Source of the DNA: Alphaproteobacteria bacterium
Lineage (GTDB): Bacteria; Pseudomonadota; Alphaproteobacteria; GCA-2731375
Reading direction: 5' to 3'
DNA: 24,177 bases
Assembly: GCA_030746295.1 (NCBI GenBank)
Contig: JASLMY010000045.1
Coordinates: 1-24,177 of the forward strand
The position numbers were made by a program, and so were the translations under genes. The notes beneath the pieces were generated by a model. The model was not told the origin of the DNA, made no database searches, and was given only the letters and a program-made list of their open reading frames with translations. Every line of letters starts with the position of its first letter. The first letter of the stretch is position 1. Positions 15,101 to 23,216 of this stretch are shown here, one piece after another.

Positions 15101-16132
15101 ATGCTTAAGAGATGTCTTACGGCCCTGGCGGCCGTCACCGCGCTGGCTGGAATGTCGATGCCGGCGGCGCAAGCGGCGGGCAAACTGACGCTCTACTGCA
15201 GCCCGCAGATCGAATGGTGCAACCTGATGGTCGAGGCCTTCGAGAAGGAGACCGGCATCAAGGTGCGAATGACGCGAAAGAGCTCTGGCGAGACCTTCGC
15301 GCAGATCAAGGCGGAATCGCGCAATCCCAAGGGCGACGTCTGGTGGGGCGGCACCGGCGATCCGCATCTGCAGGCCGCGGAAGAAGGCCTGACCCAGCCC
15401 TACCTCTCGCCGATGCGCAAGGAGCTGCACGCATGGGCCTTGAATCAGGCTAAGTCGGCGAATGACAAGACCATCGGCATCTACGCCGGCGCGCTCGGCT
15501 TCGGCTACAACAAGGAGATCCTGGAGAAGAACAACCTGCCGGTGCCGAAGTGCTGGGAGGACCTGACGAAGCCAGCCTTCAAGGGCCACGTCCAGATGGC
15601 GAACCCGAACTCGTCCGGCACCGCCTACACGACGCTGGCGACGATCGTGCAGATCCTCGGCGAGGACAAAGGCTTCGACTTCATGAAGCGCCTGCACAAG
15701 AACATCAACACCTACACCAAGTCGGGCTCGGCGCCGATCAAGGCCGCGGGACGCGGCGAGAACACGATCGGCATCGTCTTCCTGCACGACGCGGTGACGC
15801 AAGCCGTCAACGGCTTCCCCATCGTTCCGGTCGCACCCTGCGAGGGCACCGGCTACGAGATCGGCTCGATGAGCATCATCAAGGGGGCGCGGAACCTGGA
15901 CGAGGCGAAGAAGTTCTACGACTTCGCGCTGCGCAAAGGGATCCAAGAGCGGGCCAAGGAAGCCAAGGCCTATCAGGTGATGTCGAACAAGGCCGCGATC
16001 CCGCCGAAGGAAGCGCCGAAGCTCGAGACCATCAAGCTGATCGACTACGACTTCAAGAAATACGGCTCGTCGGCCGAGCGGCGCCGGTTGCTGGCGAAAT
16101 GGGACAAGGACGTGAAGCCGCTGCCGAAGTGA
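15101..16132 (+). CDS. AfuA/FbpA-like ABC transporter substrate-binding protein
   Basis: The 343-residue precursor has a Sec signal peptide: positive MLKR, hydrophobic core to about residue 19, and AQA-AG cleavage near 25. The mature protein starts KLTLYCSPQIEWC and has GDVWWGGTGDP (78-88) and AGALGFGYNKEIL (129-141), typical of the Fe(III)/AfuA cluster of periplasmic binding proteins. H229-D230 (FLHD) and E253 (GYE) have the same 24-residue spacing that I recall for the sugar-phosphate ligands of AfuA. The Fe(III)-coordinating Tyr pair of FbpA near the C-terminus is not evident. The start at 15101 was chosen because GGAGGAAGAG sits immediately upstream and because the signal peptide begins there. 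It is the first gene of an SBP-permease-ATPase operon. The ligand could be Fe(III), a sugar phosphate or another organophosphate. Confidence 0.88.
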   Translation: MLKRCLTALAAVTALAGMSMPAAQAAGKLTLYCSPQIEWCNLMVEAFEKETGIKVRMTRKSSGETFAQIKAESRNPKGDVWWGGTGDPHLQAAEEGLTQPYLSPMRKELHAWALNQAKSANDKTIGIYAGALGFGYNKEILEKNNLPVPKCWEDLTKPAFKGHVQMANPNSSGTAYTTLATIVQILGEDKGFDFMKRLHKNINTYTKSGSAPIKAAGRGENTIGIVFLHDAVTQAVNGFPIVPVAPCEGTGYEIGSMSIIKGARNLDEAKKFYDFALRKGIQERAKEAKAYQVMSNKAAIPPKEAPKLETIKLIDYDFKKYGSSAERRRLLAKWDKDVKPLPK

Positions 16133-16161
16133 TCGCGAGCGCCTAGGCGTCGCCGTTGCGG

Positions 16162-18378
16162 ATGGCGAACAGAACCGTCCTCGTTTGGCTGCTGACGGGG
16201 CTAGCGGGTTATGCGCTGCTTCCGTGGTATGCCATCGAGGACGGCTTCTGGGGTCTCGAATGGGCTTTCGACGGCTATCCGTTCGAGCCGGAGTACGCAC
16301 CGCTCCTGTTCTTGATGCTCGGCGGCGAGGCGCCGTGGCTCTGGCCGCTCGGCATCTTCCTCGCCATCGCCGCCGCTGCGCTTTTCTTCCAAAGAGATCG
16401 TCCGGGCTATGCCGTCGCCTTGCTGGTCGGCGGCGGCGGCGGCTTCGCCTACGCCCTGTTGCAGGGCTTTGCCATCGGTATCGACGGCTGGGAGTACCAG
16501 TTCCTCGAGACGGCATTCGGCCCGTTCGGCGAGCGCCAATTCGGCATGGGCTACGGCGCTCTTCTGATCGCGGGCGGGCTCTTCTTCCTGCTCACGCAAG
16601 CCCTCGCCGCGCGCGGCGCCGTCAACGGCGACGTCTTCGTCGTCGGGTCGATCGGCCTGATCGTCGCCGTCGTAGCGGTCTTCATCTTCTTCCCTGTTGC
16701 CCGCATCCTGATCAGCGCGGTGCAGGACAACAACGGCGCAGTCGCCTTCGACCTCTTCGCCTCCAAGCTATTCAACGCAAACATCTGGGGCCTCTATTGC
16801 CTCTACAGCGGCCGCGGCTGCGGCGTCGCCTGGAACTCGTTCATGCTGGCGGTGGCGGTCGGCATCGGCTCGACCCTTCTGGGCCTCGCCTTCGCGCTGA
16901 TCGTGACCCGCACCGGCTTTCGCTACAAGAAGGCGATCCGGGCGCTGACGGTGCTGCCGATCATCACCCCGCCCTTCGTGATCGGGCTGGCGCTGATCCT
17001 GCTGCTGGGGCAGTCGGGTGCGGTCACCACCTTCCTCGACTGGGCCTTCGGCATCACGCCCAGCCGCTGGCTCTACGGCTTCACCGGCGTTTGGCTGGCG
17101 CAGATGCTGGCCTTCACGCCGATCGCCTTCCTGGTCCTGATCGGCGTCGTCCAAGGCGTCAGCCCGTCGATGGAGGAGGCTGCGCAGACGCTCCGCGCCG
17201 ACGGCTGGACGACCTTCTCCACGGTCTCGTTTCCCTTGATGCGCCCCGGTCTCGCCAACGCCTTCCTGCTGGGCTTCATCGAAAGCATGGCCGATTTCGG
17301 CAATCCCATGGTGCTCGGCGGCAATTTCGACGTGCTGTCGACCGAGATCTTCTTCGCCATCGTCGGCGCCCAGAACGACCAGGGACGTGCCGCCGTGCTG
17401 GCGCTGGTGCTGCTGTTCTTCACCCTGCTGGCGTTCTACGCGCAGCGGCGCTGGCTCGGCGGCAAGTCTTACACCACCGTCACCGGCAAGGGCGATGCCG
17501 GCGTCCACGTCGCCTTGCCGCAACGCTTGAACTGGCTCGTCTTCGGCAGCGCCATTCCCTGGGCGCTGATGACCGCCGTGATCTACGTCATGATCATGTT
17601 CGGCGGTTTCGTCGAGACCTGGGGACGGAACCACACGCTGACGCTTCGCCACTATCTCGACGCCTTCGCCGTGACCCAGGGCGAGCACGGGTTGGTCTGG
17701 AGCGGCGGCGCCTGGAACTCCTTCTGGACCACGCTGACGATTTCGGCGGTCTCGGCGCCGCTCACCGCCGGCCTCGGCTTGCTCGCTGCCTATCTCTTGG
17801 TGCGGCAACGGTTCTTCGGCAAGAACGCCTTCGAGTTTGGCACCATGCTGAGCTTCGCGATCCCAGGCACGGTGATCGGGGTCAGCTACGTGCTGGCCTT
17901 CAACGTGCCGCCGTTCGAGTTGACCGGCACCGGCGCGATCCTGGTTATCTCCTTCATCTTCAGGAACATGCCGGTCGGCGTCAGGGCCGGGATCGCCTCG
18001 ATGTCGCAGCTCGACCAAAGCCTCGACGAGGCCTCGCTGACGCTGGGCGCCAACAGTTGGACGACGGTCCGGCGGGTGATCTTGCCGCTCTTGCGGCCGG
18101 CGATCGTGGCGGCGTTGGTCTACAGCTTCGTCCGCGCGATGACGGCGATCAGCGCGGTGATCTTCCTCGTTAGCGCCGAATACGACATGGCGACGAGCTA
18201 TATCCTGGGCCGCGTCGAGAACAACGACTACGGTATCTCGATCGCCTATTGCTCGGTGCTGATCCTGGTCATGTTCGCCGCCGTCGTGCTGGTTCAGCTC
18301 GCGGTCGGCGAGCGCAAGATCGGCCGACGCACCGAGCAGGACGGCGCGGGACCGGCGCTGGGAGGCCAGGCCGCATGA
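16162..18378 (+). CDS. double-domain ABC transporter permease (AfuB/FbpB type) with extra N-terminal helices
   Basis: The 738-residue inner-membrane protein contains two binding-protein-dependent permease domains in one chain. Each has an EAA loop that contacts the ATPase: SMEEAAQTLRADGW...FPLMRPG (about 336-363) and SLDEASLTLGANSW...LPLLRPA (about 620-647). Before the first domain lie about 170 residues with four or more membrane helices and Gly-rich VGGGGGF. Compact FbpB proteins (about 500-550 residues) lack these, but some alphaproteobacterial AfuB-like proteins are similarly long. Two Cys in LYCLYSGRGCG (about 213-220) lie just before the first permease core. ATG at 16162 is taken as the start; TTG at 16156 in frame is possible, and neither has a good ribosome-binding site. 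It begins 29 bases after the binding-protein stop and overlaps the ATPase gene by four bases. Confidence 0.9.
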   Translation: MANRTVLVWLLTGLAGYALLPWYAIEDGFWGLEWAFDGYPFEPEYAPLLFLMLGGEAPWLWPLGIFLAIAAAALFFQRDRPGYAVALLVGGGGGFAYALLQGFAIGIDGWEYQFLETAFGPFGERQFGMGYGALLIAGGLFFLLTQALAARGAVNGDVFVVGSIGLIVAVVAVFIFFPVARILISAVQDNNGAVAFDLFASKLFNANIWGLYCLYSGRGCGVAWNSFMLAVAVGIGSTLLGLAFALIVTRTGFRYKKAIRALTVLPIITPPFVIGLALILLLGQSGAVTTFLDWAFGITPSRWLYGFTGVWLAQMLAFTPIAFLVLIGVVQGVSPSMEEAAQTLRADGWTTFSTVSFPLMRPGLANAFLLGFIESMADFGNPMVLGGNFDVLSTEIFFAIVGAQNDQGRAAVLALVLLFFTLLAFYAQRRWLGGKSYTTVTGKGDAGVHVALPQRLNWLVFGSAIPWALMTAVIYVMIMFGGFVETWGRNHTLTLRHYLDAFAVTQGEHGLVWSGGAWNSFWTTLTISAVSAPLTAGLGLLAAYLLVRQRFFGKNAFEFGTMLSFAIPGTVIGVSYVLAFNVPPFELTGTGAILVISFIFRNMPVGVRAGIASMSQLDQSLDEASLTLGANSWTTVRRVILPLLRPAIVAALVYSFVRAMTAISAVIFLVSAEYDMATSYILGRVENNDYGISIAYCSVLILVMFAAVVLVQLAVGERKIGRRTEQDGAGPALGGQAA

Positions 18379-19442
18379 ACAAGGGCTTCGGAAGCCGCGC
18401 GGCCTCGGTCCACTTCGAGGGCGTCACCAAGGCCTTCGGCGACATCGTCGCCGTCGACGACGTCTCGTTCGAGATCGAGGCCGGACAACTGGTGACGCTC
18501 CTGGGGCCGAGCGGCTGCGGCAAGACGACGACATTGCGTCTCATCGCCGGCCTGGAGATGGCGACCCGCGGCTGCATCCGGATCGGCGATCGCGACGTCT
18601 CGCTGCTGCCGGCGACCGACCGGGATGTCTCGATGGTGTTCCAATCCTACGCCCTTTTCCCCCACATGACGGTGATCGAGAACGTCGCCTATGGCTTCGT
18701 CGTCGCCGGCATGCGCAAGGCCGAGGCGCAGGAGCGCGCCCGCCAGGGGCTGGAGCTGGTCGGCCTCAAAGGCTACGACGCGCGGCTGCCGAGCGAGCTG
18801 TCGGGCGGCCAGCAGCAGCGGGTCGCCGTCGCCCGGGCCTTGGTGTTGGAGCCGGAGGTGCTGCTCTTCGACGAGCCGCTGTCGAACCTGGATGCGAAGC
18901 TGCGCCGCCGGGTCCGTGAAGAGATCCGAGAGATCCAGCAGAACCTTGGCCTGACCTCGGTCTATGTCACCCACGATCAGGAAGAGGCGCTGGCGGTCTC
19001 GGACAAGATCATCGTCATGCGCAACGCCGAGGTGGCGCAGGAAGGCTCGCCGCGCGCCCTCTACGAGCGACCGGAGGATCTATTCGTCGCCGACTTCATC
19101 GGCGATGCCAACATCGTCGAGGCCGAGATCGTGGCGCTCGACGGCGAGCGGGCGACCACGTCGATCGGCGGCCTCAGGATCGAATTGCCCAGCCGCGGCT
19201 TGCCGATCGGGCCGGTCAAGGCAGCGATCCGCCCGGAATCGGTGCTCCTCACCGACGATGGCGACGGCCTCGCCGGCAAAATCGTCAAGGCGGCCTATCT
19301 CGGCGGCCATCTCGAATACTCGCTCGAGACGCCGATCGGTGAGCTGTTCGTCATCGACCGCGACGTCGACGCGCCGAGAGAGGTCGGCGCAACGGTCGGC
19401 ATCAAGCTCGGCAGCCGCGTCGCCCTGGTGCCCGAGAGGTGA
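18375..19442 (+). CDS. ABC transporter ATP-binding protein (FbpC/PotA-like)
   Basis: The 355-residue ATPase has Walker A GPSGCGKT (44-51), Q-loop VFQSY (88-92), signature LSGGQQQR (142-149), Walker B VLLFDEP (162-168) and switch His H200 in YVTHDQEEA. After about residue 240 a C-terminal domain of the TOBE/MOI type follows (DANIVEAEI, RPESVLL), as in ATPases of Fe(III), polyamine, sugar and phosphonate importers. Its ATG overlaps the permease stop (ATGA, 18375-18378), with GGAGG upstream inside the permease gene, so the two are translationally coupled. It powers the importer made by the two preceding genes. Confidence 0.95.
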   Translation: MNKGFGSRAASVHFEGVTKAFGDIVAVDDVSFEIEAGQLVTLLGPSGCGKTTTLRLIAGLEMATRGCIRIGDRDVSLLPATDRDVSMVFQSYALFPHMTVIENVAYGFVVAGMRKAEAQERARQGLELVGLKGYDARLPSELSGGQQQRVAVARALVLEPEVLLFDEPLSNLDAKLRRRVREEIREIQQNLGLTSVYVTHDQEEALAVSDKIIVMRNAEVAQEGSPRALYERPEDLFVADFIGDANIVEAEIVALDGERATTSIGGLRIELPSRGLPIGPVKAAIRPESVLLTDDGDGLAGKIVKAAYLGGHLEYSLETPIGELFVIDRDVDAPREVGATVGIKLGSRVALVPER

Positions 19443-19547
19443 ATCGCCCGCGTCGCTCGAAGCGCCGCCAATGATAGGTTGCCCGCCGCTCCAATTCCGG
19501 TCACCATCCGGCGTGTCGACCTCCCAATTCGCCATTGCAGGTGTGCC

Positions 19548-19754
19548 ATGGAAAGCGCTGTCGCTTGTCGGAACTGCCGCTTCTGGATGCCGCTCGTAAA
19601 GGTCAGGCAAGTCGAATCGGACGACGAGCGACGACGCATTGCATCGAAGGGCGAGTGCCACCGCTACGCCCCCGCGCCGGCCGCGCTCACCACCACATGG
19701 ATGTCAGTGAAGCCCGACGACTGGTGCGGAGACTTCCAACCGGCCGAGGCGTAG
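19548..19754 (+). CDS. small four-cysteine protein, putative zinc-binding
   Basis: The 68-residue protein contains CRNC (C7, C10), GECHRYAP (C37) and DDWCGDF (C60). This C-x2-C...G-x-C-x-R-x-A-P...W-C-G-x-F pattern recurs in small uncharacterised bacterial and phage-like proteins, and the four Cys suggest a zinc knuckle or an Fe-S site. No signal peptide or membrane segment is visible. ATG at 19548 has a modest AGGTG upstream, and the longer upstream frame lacks the motif. The gene is 105 bases after the ABC operon and 103 bases before the TauD-like gene, all on the same strand. It could be cotranscribed with either or independent. The function is unknown. Confidence 0.65.
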   Translation: MESAVACRNCRFWMPLVKVRQVESDDERRRIASKGECHRYAPAPAALTTTWMSVKPDDWCGDFQPAEA

Positions 19755-19857
19755 AAGCACGGCGGCGCGGCCGTTTGGAGACGGGCAGCCGCTTGGTAGA
19801 GTGCTCGCCGAGTCCGGGCTAAGCTGAGAGCGAGGAATGCGCAAGGGAGACTGTCCG

Positions 19858-20751
19858 ATGTCCATCGCCAGCGACAACAACCAACTGCCGCCGACGATCC
19901 GCCGGCTCGACGCGGCGCTCGGCGCCGAGGTCACCGGCATCGATCTGGCCCGGTCGCTCGATCCCGAAACCGTCCGGGCCCTGCACGACGCCTGGATGGA
20001 GCACCTGGTGCTGGTGTTTCCGAATCAGGCCTTGAGCGATGGCGAGCAGATCGCCTTCGCGCGCCAGTTCGGCGAGCTGGAGGTGCATCACCAAGACATC
20101 ATCAAGTCGGCCTCGGCGCCCGAGATCTTCCGCGTCGCCAACGTCGACGACGACGGCAACCTGATGGCGTCCGACCACCCCTCGGTTTCACAGATCTCGC
20201 TGGCACAGCGCTGGCATACCGACTCGAGCTTCCGCGCCGTGCCCTCGATCGGCTCGATCCTGCACGGGATCGAGGTGACCGAGAGCGGCGGCCAGACCTG
20301 CTACACCAACATGTACCGCGTCTTGGAGGCCCTATCGGACGATCAGCGCCAGCGCATCGAGGGCCGCCGGGCGCGGCACGACTTCGCCCACCTGACGACG
20401 CTGGCGCCGATCAAGCCGCTGTCGGAGGACGAGCGCCGGGCCATGCCGCCGGTCTGGCAGCCGATGGTGCGCCGCCACCCCGTGACGGGGCGGAAGTCGC
20501 TCTTCATCAGCCCGATCTACAACGATGCCATCGAGGGCATGGAAGACGACGATGCCGTGGCGCTGGTGGCCGAGCTGACCGAGCTCGCGGGCCGGCCCGA
20601 GTTCGTCTACTGCCACGAGTGGACCGCCGACGACATCGTCATGTGGGACAACCGCTGCACCATGCACCGGGTGACGCCCTACGACCTCGGACAGCGCCGC
20701 GTCATGCACCGCGCCACCATCGCCGGCGACGGTCCGGTGCTCGCCGCCTAA
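19858..20751 (+). CDS. TauD/TfdA-family 2OG-Fe(II) dioxygenase
   Basis: The 297-residue protein has the full TauD/TfdA pattern. It has an N-terminal GAEVTGIDLA (22-31), HTD (H120, D122) as two iron ligands in QRWHTDSSF, and distal H270 in NRCTMHRV. Arginines 281 and 285 in RRVMHRATIAG include the 2-oxoglutarate-binding Arg. LVFPNQALSDGEQIAFARQFGELE near residue 51 is also typical. Family members hydroxylate taurine, alkyl sulfates, 2,4-D or other small acids and release aldehyde. Start ATG 19858 has AAGGGAGA at proper spacing; ATG 19837 has its GAGGA too close. No tauABC or sulfonate importer is adjacent, but an ABC importer of a different family lies upstream. It converges on the MetE-like gene with 28 bases between. 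Confidence 0.92.
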   Translation: MSIASDNNQLPPTIRRLDAALGAEVTGIDLARSLDPETVRALHDAWMEHLVLVFPNQALSDGEQIAFARQFGELEVHHQDIIKSASAPEIFRVANVDDDGNLMASDHPSVSQISLAQRWHTDSSFRAVPSIGSILHGIEVTESGGQTCYTNMYRVLEALSDDQRQRIEGRRARHDFAHLTTLAPIKPLSEDERRAMPPVWQPMVRRHPVTGRKSLFISPIYNDAIEGMEDDDAVALVAELTELAGRPEFVYCHEWTADDIVMWDNRCTMHRVTPYDLGQRRVMHRATIAGDGPVLAA

Positions 20752-20779
20752 GCCCAGCGATGCGCGGCCGCCTCGCGTC

Positions 20780-21805
20780 TCAGTCCGCCGCCAACTCCCC
20801 TCGGACCAGAGCCGCGCCCGCCGCAAGGGCTTGCAACTTCCGCGCCGCCACCTCGCGGGGAATCGGCACCATGCCGCAATTGGTGCAGGGATAGAGCTTC
20901 TCGGGCCGGACGTAGGCCAGCACCTGGCGGATCGTCTGGGCGACCGTCTCCGGGCTCTCGACCTCGTTCGTCGCCACGTCGATCGCGCCGGCGAGCACGT
21001 CCTTGCCGTCGAGAAGCCCGATCAACTCGACCGGCACGTTCGAGTTGGCACATTCGAGGGAGACCTGATCGATGCGGCTGCGGGCGAGCACGGGGAAGGT
21101 CTCCCGATACTGGCTCCACTCGTCGCCCAGCGTCGCTTTCCAGTCGATGTTCGCCTTTATCCCATAGCCATAGCAGATGTGGACCGCGGTCTTGCAGCCG
21201 AGCCCTTCGGCGGCGCGTTCCAGCGCCTCGATGCCCCAGCCCTTGACCGCATCCATGTAGACGTTGAAGGCCGGCTCGTCGAATTGAACGACGTCGACGC
21301 CCAAGGCTTCCAGCTCCCGCGCCTCTTCGTTCAAGACCTCGGCAAAGGCCATGGCGAGCTTCGGCCGGTCGCCATAGTGCGCGTCGGCGAGCGTGTCGAC
21401 GATGGTCATCGGCCCCGGCATGGTGAACTTCAGCTTGCGTCGGGTATGGGCGCGGGTGAAGCGGACTTCCTCGGCGTGGATCGGCCCACGGCGTCGGATC
21501 GGGCCGGTCACCGTCGGCACCTCCGCCTTGTAACGGTCGGCGCGAATGCCGATAACGGTCTTGCGGTCGAAGTCGACGCCCTCGATGTGCTCGAGAATGC
21601 CGTGCACGAAGTGCTGGCGAAAGACCTCGCCGTTGCTGACGATATCGATGCCCGCGTCTTCCTGTTCCTTTAAGACGACCAGAGCGGCGTCGCACTGCGC
21701 CTGCCAGAGCGCCTCGCCCGCCATCCGCCACGGTGCCCAAAGCCGCTCGGGCTCCGCCAGCCAGGCCGGCTTCGGCAAGCTGCCGGCGACCGTCGTATCC
21801 AACAT
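20780..21805 (-). CDS. short MetE-like (cobalamin-independent methionine synthase II family) methyltransferase
   Basis: The 341-residue protein corresponds to the catalytic C-terminal barrel of MetE, without the N-terminal half of the 750-residue enzyme. Candidate zinc ligands are H209 and C211 (VHICYG), E251 (SLECANS) and C310 (PCTNCG). FDEPAF (175-180) matches the homocysteine-binding region around the conserved Asp. In known MetE the zinc activates homocysteine thiolate for methyl transfer. Short core proteins may use other methyl donors or a partner protein. The start at 21805 has GGGAGGGG upstream. Stand-alone relatives include the MesA-D methionine synthases, one of which needs a DUF1852 partner; none is seen here. 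It is divergent from a TRAP importer, which may mean it acts on an imported methylated compound. Confidence 0.88.
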   Translation of the reverse strand: MLDTTVAGSLPKPAWLAEPERLWAPWRMAGEALWQAQCDAALVVLKEQEDAGIDIVSNGEVFRQHFVHGILEHIEGVDFDRKTVIGIRADRYKAEVPTVTGPIRRRGPIHAEEVRFTRAHTRRKLKFTMPGPMTIVDTLADAHYGDRPKLAMAFAEVLNEEARELEALGVDVVQFDEPAFNVYMDAVKGWGIEALERAAEGLGCKTAVHICYGYGIKANIDWKATLGDEWSQYRETFPVLARSRIDQVSLECANSNVPVELIGLLDGKDVLAGAIDVATNEVESPETVAQTIRQVLAYVRPEKLYPCTNCGMVPIPREVAARKLQALAAGAALVRGELAAD

Positions 21806-21890
21806 GCATCCCCTCCCAAACCGATTTCTCTTGGCTCGGATCGATTGTCGCGCAGCAGGCCTCGATTTGCCATTCCGGGCGAAGGTGCGC

Positions 21891-21910
21891 GGGCCATCAC
21901 GAGATGGCCC
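21891..21910. repeat. perfect 8-bp stem hairpin in the metE-like/TRAP intergenic region
   Basis: GGGCCATC (21891-21898) and GATGGCCC (21903-21910) form a perfect 8-base inverted repeat around ACGA. It lies 86 bases upstream of the MetE-like start and 161 bases upstream of the DctP start. It could be an operator for a dimeric regulator or an RNA hairpin in the 5' leader of the minus-strand gene. There is no U-run, so it is not a classical terminator. Confidence 0.5.
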
Positions 21911-21930
21911 CGGCTCACCGGCCGTGCCAG

Positions 21931-21960
21931 CTTGTGACAAGTTAGGCGCTGCTCTAATCT
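21931..21960 (+). promoter_or_regulatory. possible promoter/operator for the TRAP operon
   Basis: CTTGTGACAAG (21931-21941) is an 11-base near-palindrome with 5-base arms. Within it TTGTGA (21932-21937) could be a -35 for TCTAAT (21953-21958, five of six to TATAAT, spacing 15) or TAATCT (21955-21960, spacing 17). The region is locally A/T-rich, and about 110 bases of leader would precede the DctP start. Overlap of the palindrome with the -35 would suit repression. Confidence 0.3.
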
Positions 21961-22070
21961 TTAGTCTCGGCTGGATAGCGAGCAGAATAAGCAAGATCTC
22001 GAAGATCGCTCCCGTGTCCGGCGATGACGCAGAATAGCGTCCCAACGCAACTGATATGGGGAGGTTGCAA

Positions 22071-23174
22071 ATGAAACGTCGTACATTCGTAAAGGGCGCC
22101 GCCACCGCTGGCGTCGCGACCGCTGCGGCCGCGGCTTCGACATTTCCGGCGCCGGCGATATCGCAAGGCATGAAGCAGTGGAAGCTGGCGATGTCCTGGC
22201 CGCTGAACGCGCCCGGGCTCGGCACCTCGGGCCAACGTGTCGCGAAGCGGATCACGCAGCTCTCGGGCGGCAAGATCTCGGTCAAGGTTTACGGCGGAGG
22301 CGAACTGGTGCCCCCCTTCGGCGTCTTCGATGCGGTCGGCGCAGGCGATGCCGACATGTACATGTCGGCCGAGTACTACTACCAGGGCAAGCACAAGGCC
22401 TTCAATTTCTTCACCGCGGTCCCTTACGGGCTGACCGGGCTGGAAACGCATGCCTGGATGAAGTACGGCGGCGGCCAGGAGCTCTGGGACGAGCTGTCGG
22501 CCGACTTCGGCATCAAGGGCTTTCTCGGCGCCAGCACCGGCACTCAGATGGGCGGCTGGTATCGCAAGCCGATCGAGAAGCTGGACGACTTCAAGGGCTT
22601 GAAGTTCCGGATGCCCGGCATCGGCGGCGAGGTATTGCGGGCGCTCGGCGTCACCGTCGTCAACCTGCCGGTGGCGGAGATCTATCCGTCGTTGGCATCG
22701 GGCGCGATAGACGCTGCCGAATGGGTTGGGCCCTGGCACGACCTCGCCTTCGGCTTCTACAAGATCACCAAGCACTACTACTATCCCGGCTTCCACGAGC
22801 CCGGCACCTGCGGCAGCTTCGCCATCAACCGCAAGCTCTGGGAATCGTTGAGCAAGGACGATCAGCTTCTGATCACCATGGCGATCGAGGCGGAAGCACA
22901 GATCCAGGGTGCCGAGTTCAACGCTCGCAACCTGGGCTCGCTGAACGTCTTGCTGTCCAAGCACGGCGTCCAGATGCACCGCTATCCTGACGAGATGCTG
23001 ATCAAGATCGGTGAGATCGCGGGACAAGTGGTGAAGGACGTCGGCAACAGCAGCCCGATGGCGAAACGGGTCTATGACAGCTTCATGACCTATCGCAAGC
23101 AGGCCATCACCTGGGCCAAGATCGGCGAGCAGGGCTTCATGAACGCCCGACTGTTGCCGTTCAAGTATGGTTGA
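22071..23174 (+). CDS. dctP: TRAP transporter substrate-binding protein, TakP-like, Tat signal
   Basis: The 367-residue precursor begins MKRRTFVKG, a twin-arginine motif followed by an Ala-rich hydrophobic segment, so export by Tat is likely. The mature part is a DctP-family solute receptor. R180 in LKFRMPGIGGEVL is the conserved Arg that binds a substrate carboxylate. TGTQMGGWYRK (157-166) and DAAEWVGPW (214-222), with Q159, E217 and W218, resemble the TakP/TtpA subgroup that binds 2-oxo acids with a cation. The ligand is therefore probably a small carboxylate such as a 2-oxo acid, but related proteins bind other acids. The start at 22071 follows GGGGAGG. It is the first gene of a DctP-DctQ-DctM operon, divergent from the MetE-like gene, with a palindrome separating it from DctQ. 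Confidence 0.93.
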   Translation: MKRRTFVKGAATAGVATAAAAASTFPAPAISQGMKQWKLAMSWPLNAPGLGTSGQRVAKRITQLSGGKISVKVYGGGELVPPFGVFDAVGAGDADMYMSAEYYYQGKHKAFNFFTAVPYGLTGLETHAWMKYGGGQELWDELSADFGIKGFLGASTGTQMGGWYRKPIEKLDDFKGLKFRMPGIGGEVLRALGVTVVNLPVAEIYPSLASGAIDAAEWVGPWHDLAFGFYKITKHYYYPGFHEPGTCGSFAINRKLWESLSKDDQLLITMAIEAEAQIQGAEFNARNLGSLNVLLSKHGVQMHRYPDEMLIKIGEIAGQVVKDVGNSSPMAKRVYDSFMTYRKQAITWAKIGEQGFMNARLLPFKYG

Positions 23175-23216
23175 TCGGCGGTTGCCGACGTTTCGTCCTT
23201 GAAGCGCTGAAGGGGC

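Noticed and set aside
16140..16149. CGCCTAGGCG palindrome between binding-protein and permease genes
   Set aside because: At ten bases it cannot leave a usable loop with a stable stem; the extended arms are imperfect.
19858..20751. Taurine dioxygenase with a taurine uptake system
   Set aside because: The upstream importer is of the AfuABC/FbpABC type, not TauABC, so only the enzyme family is supported.
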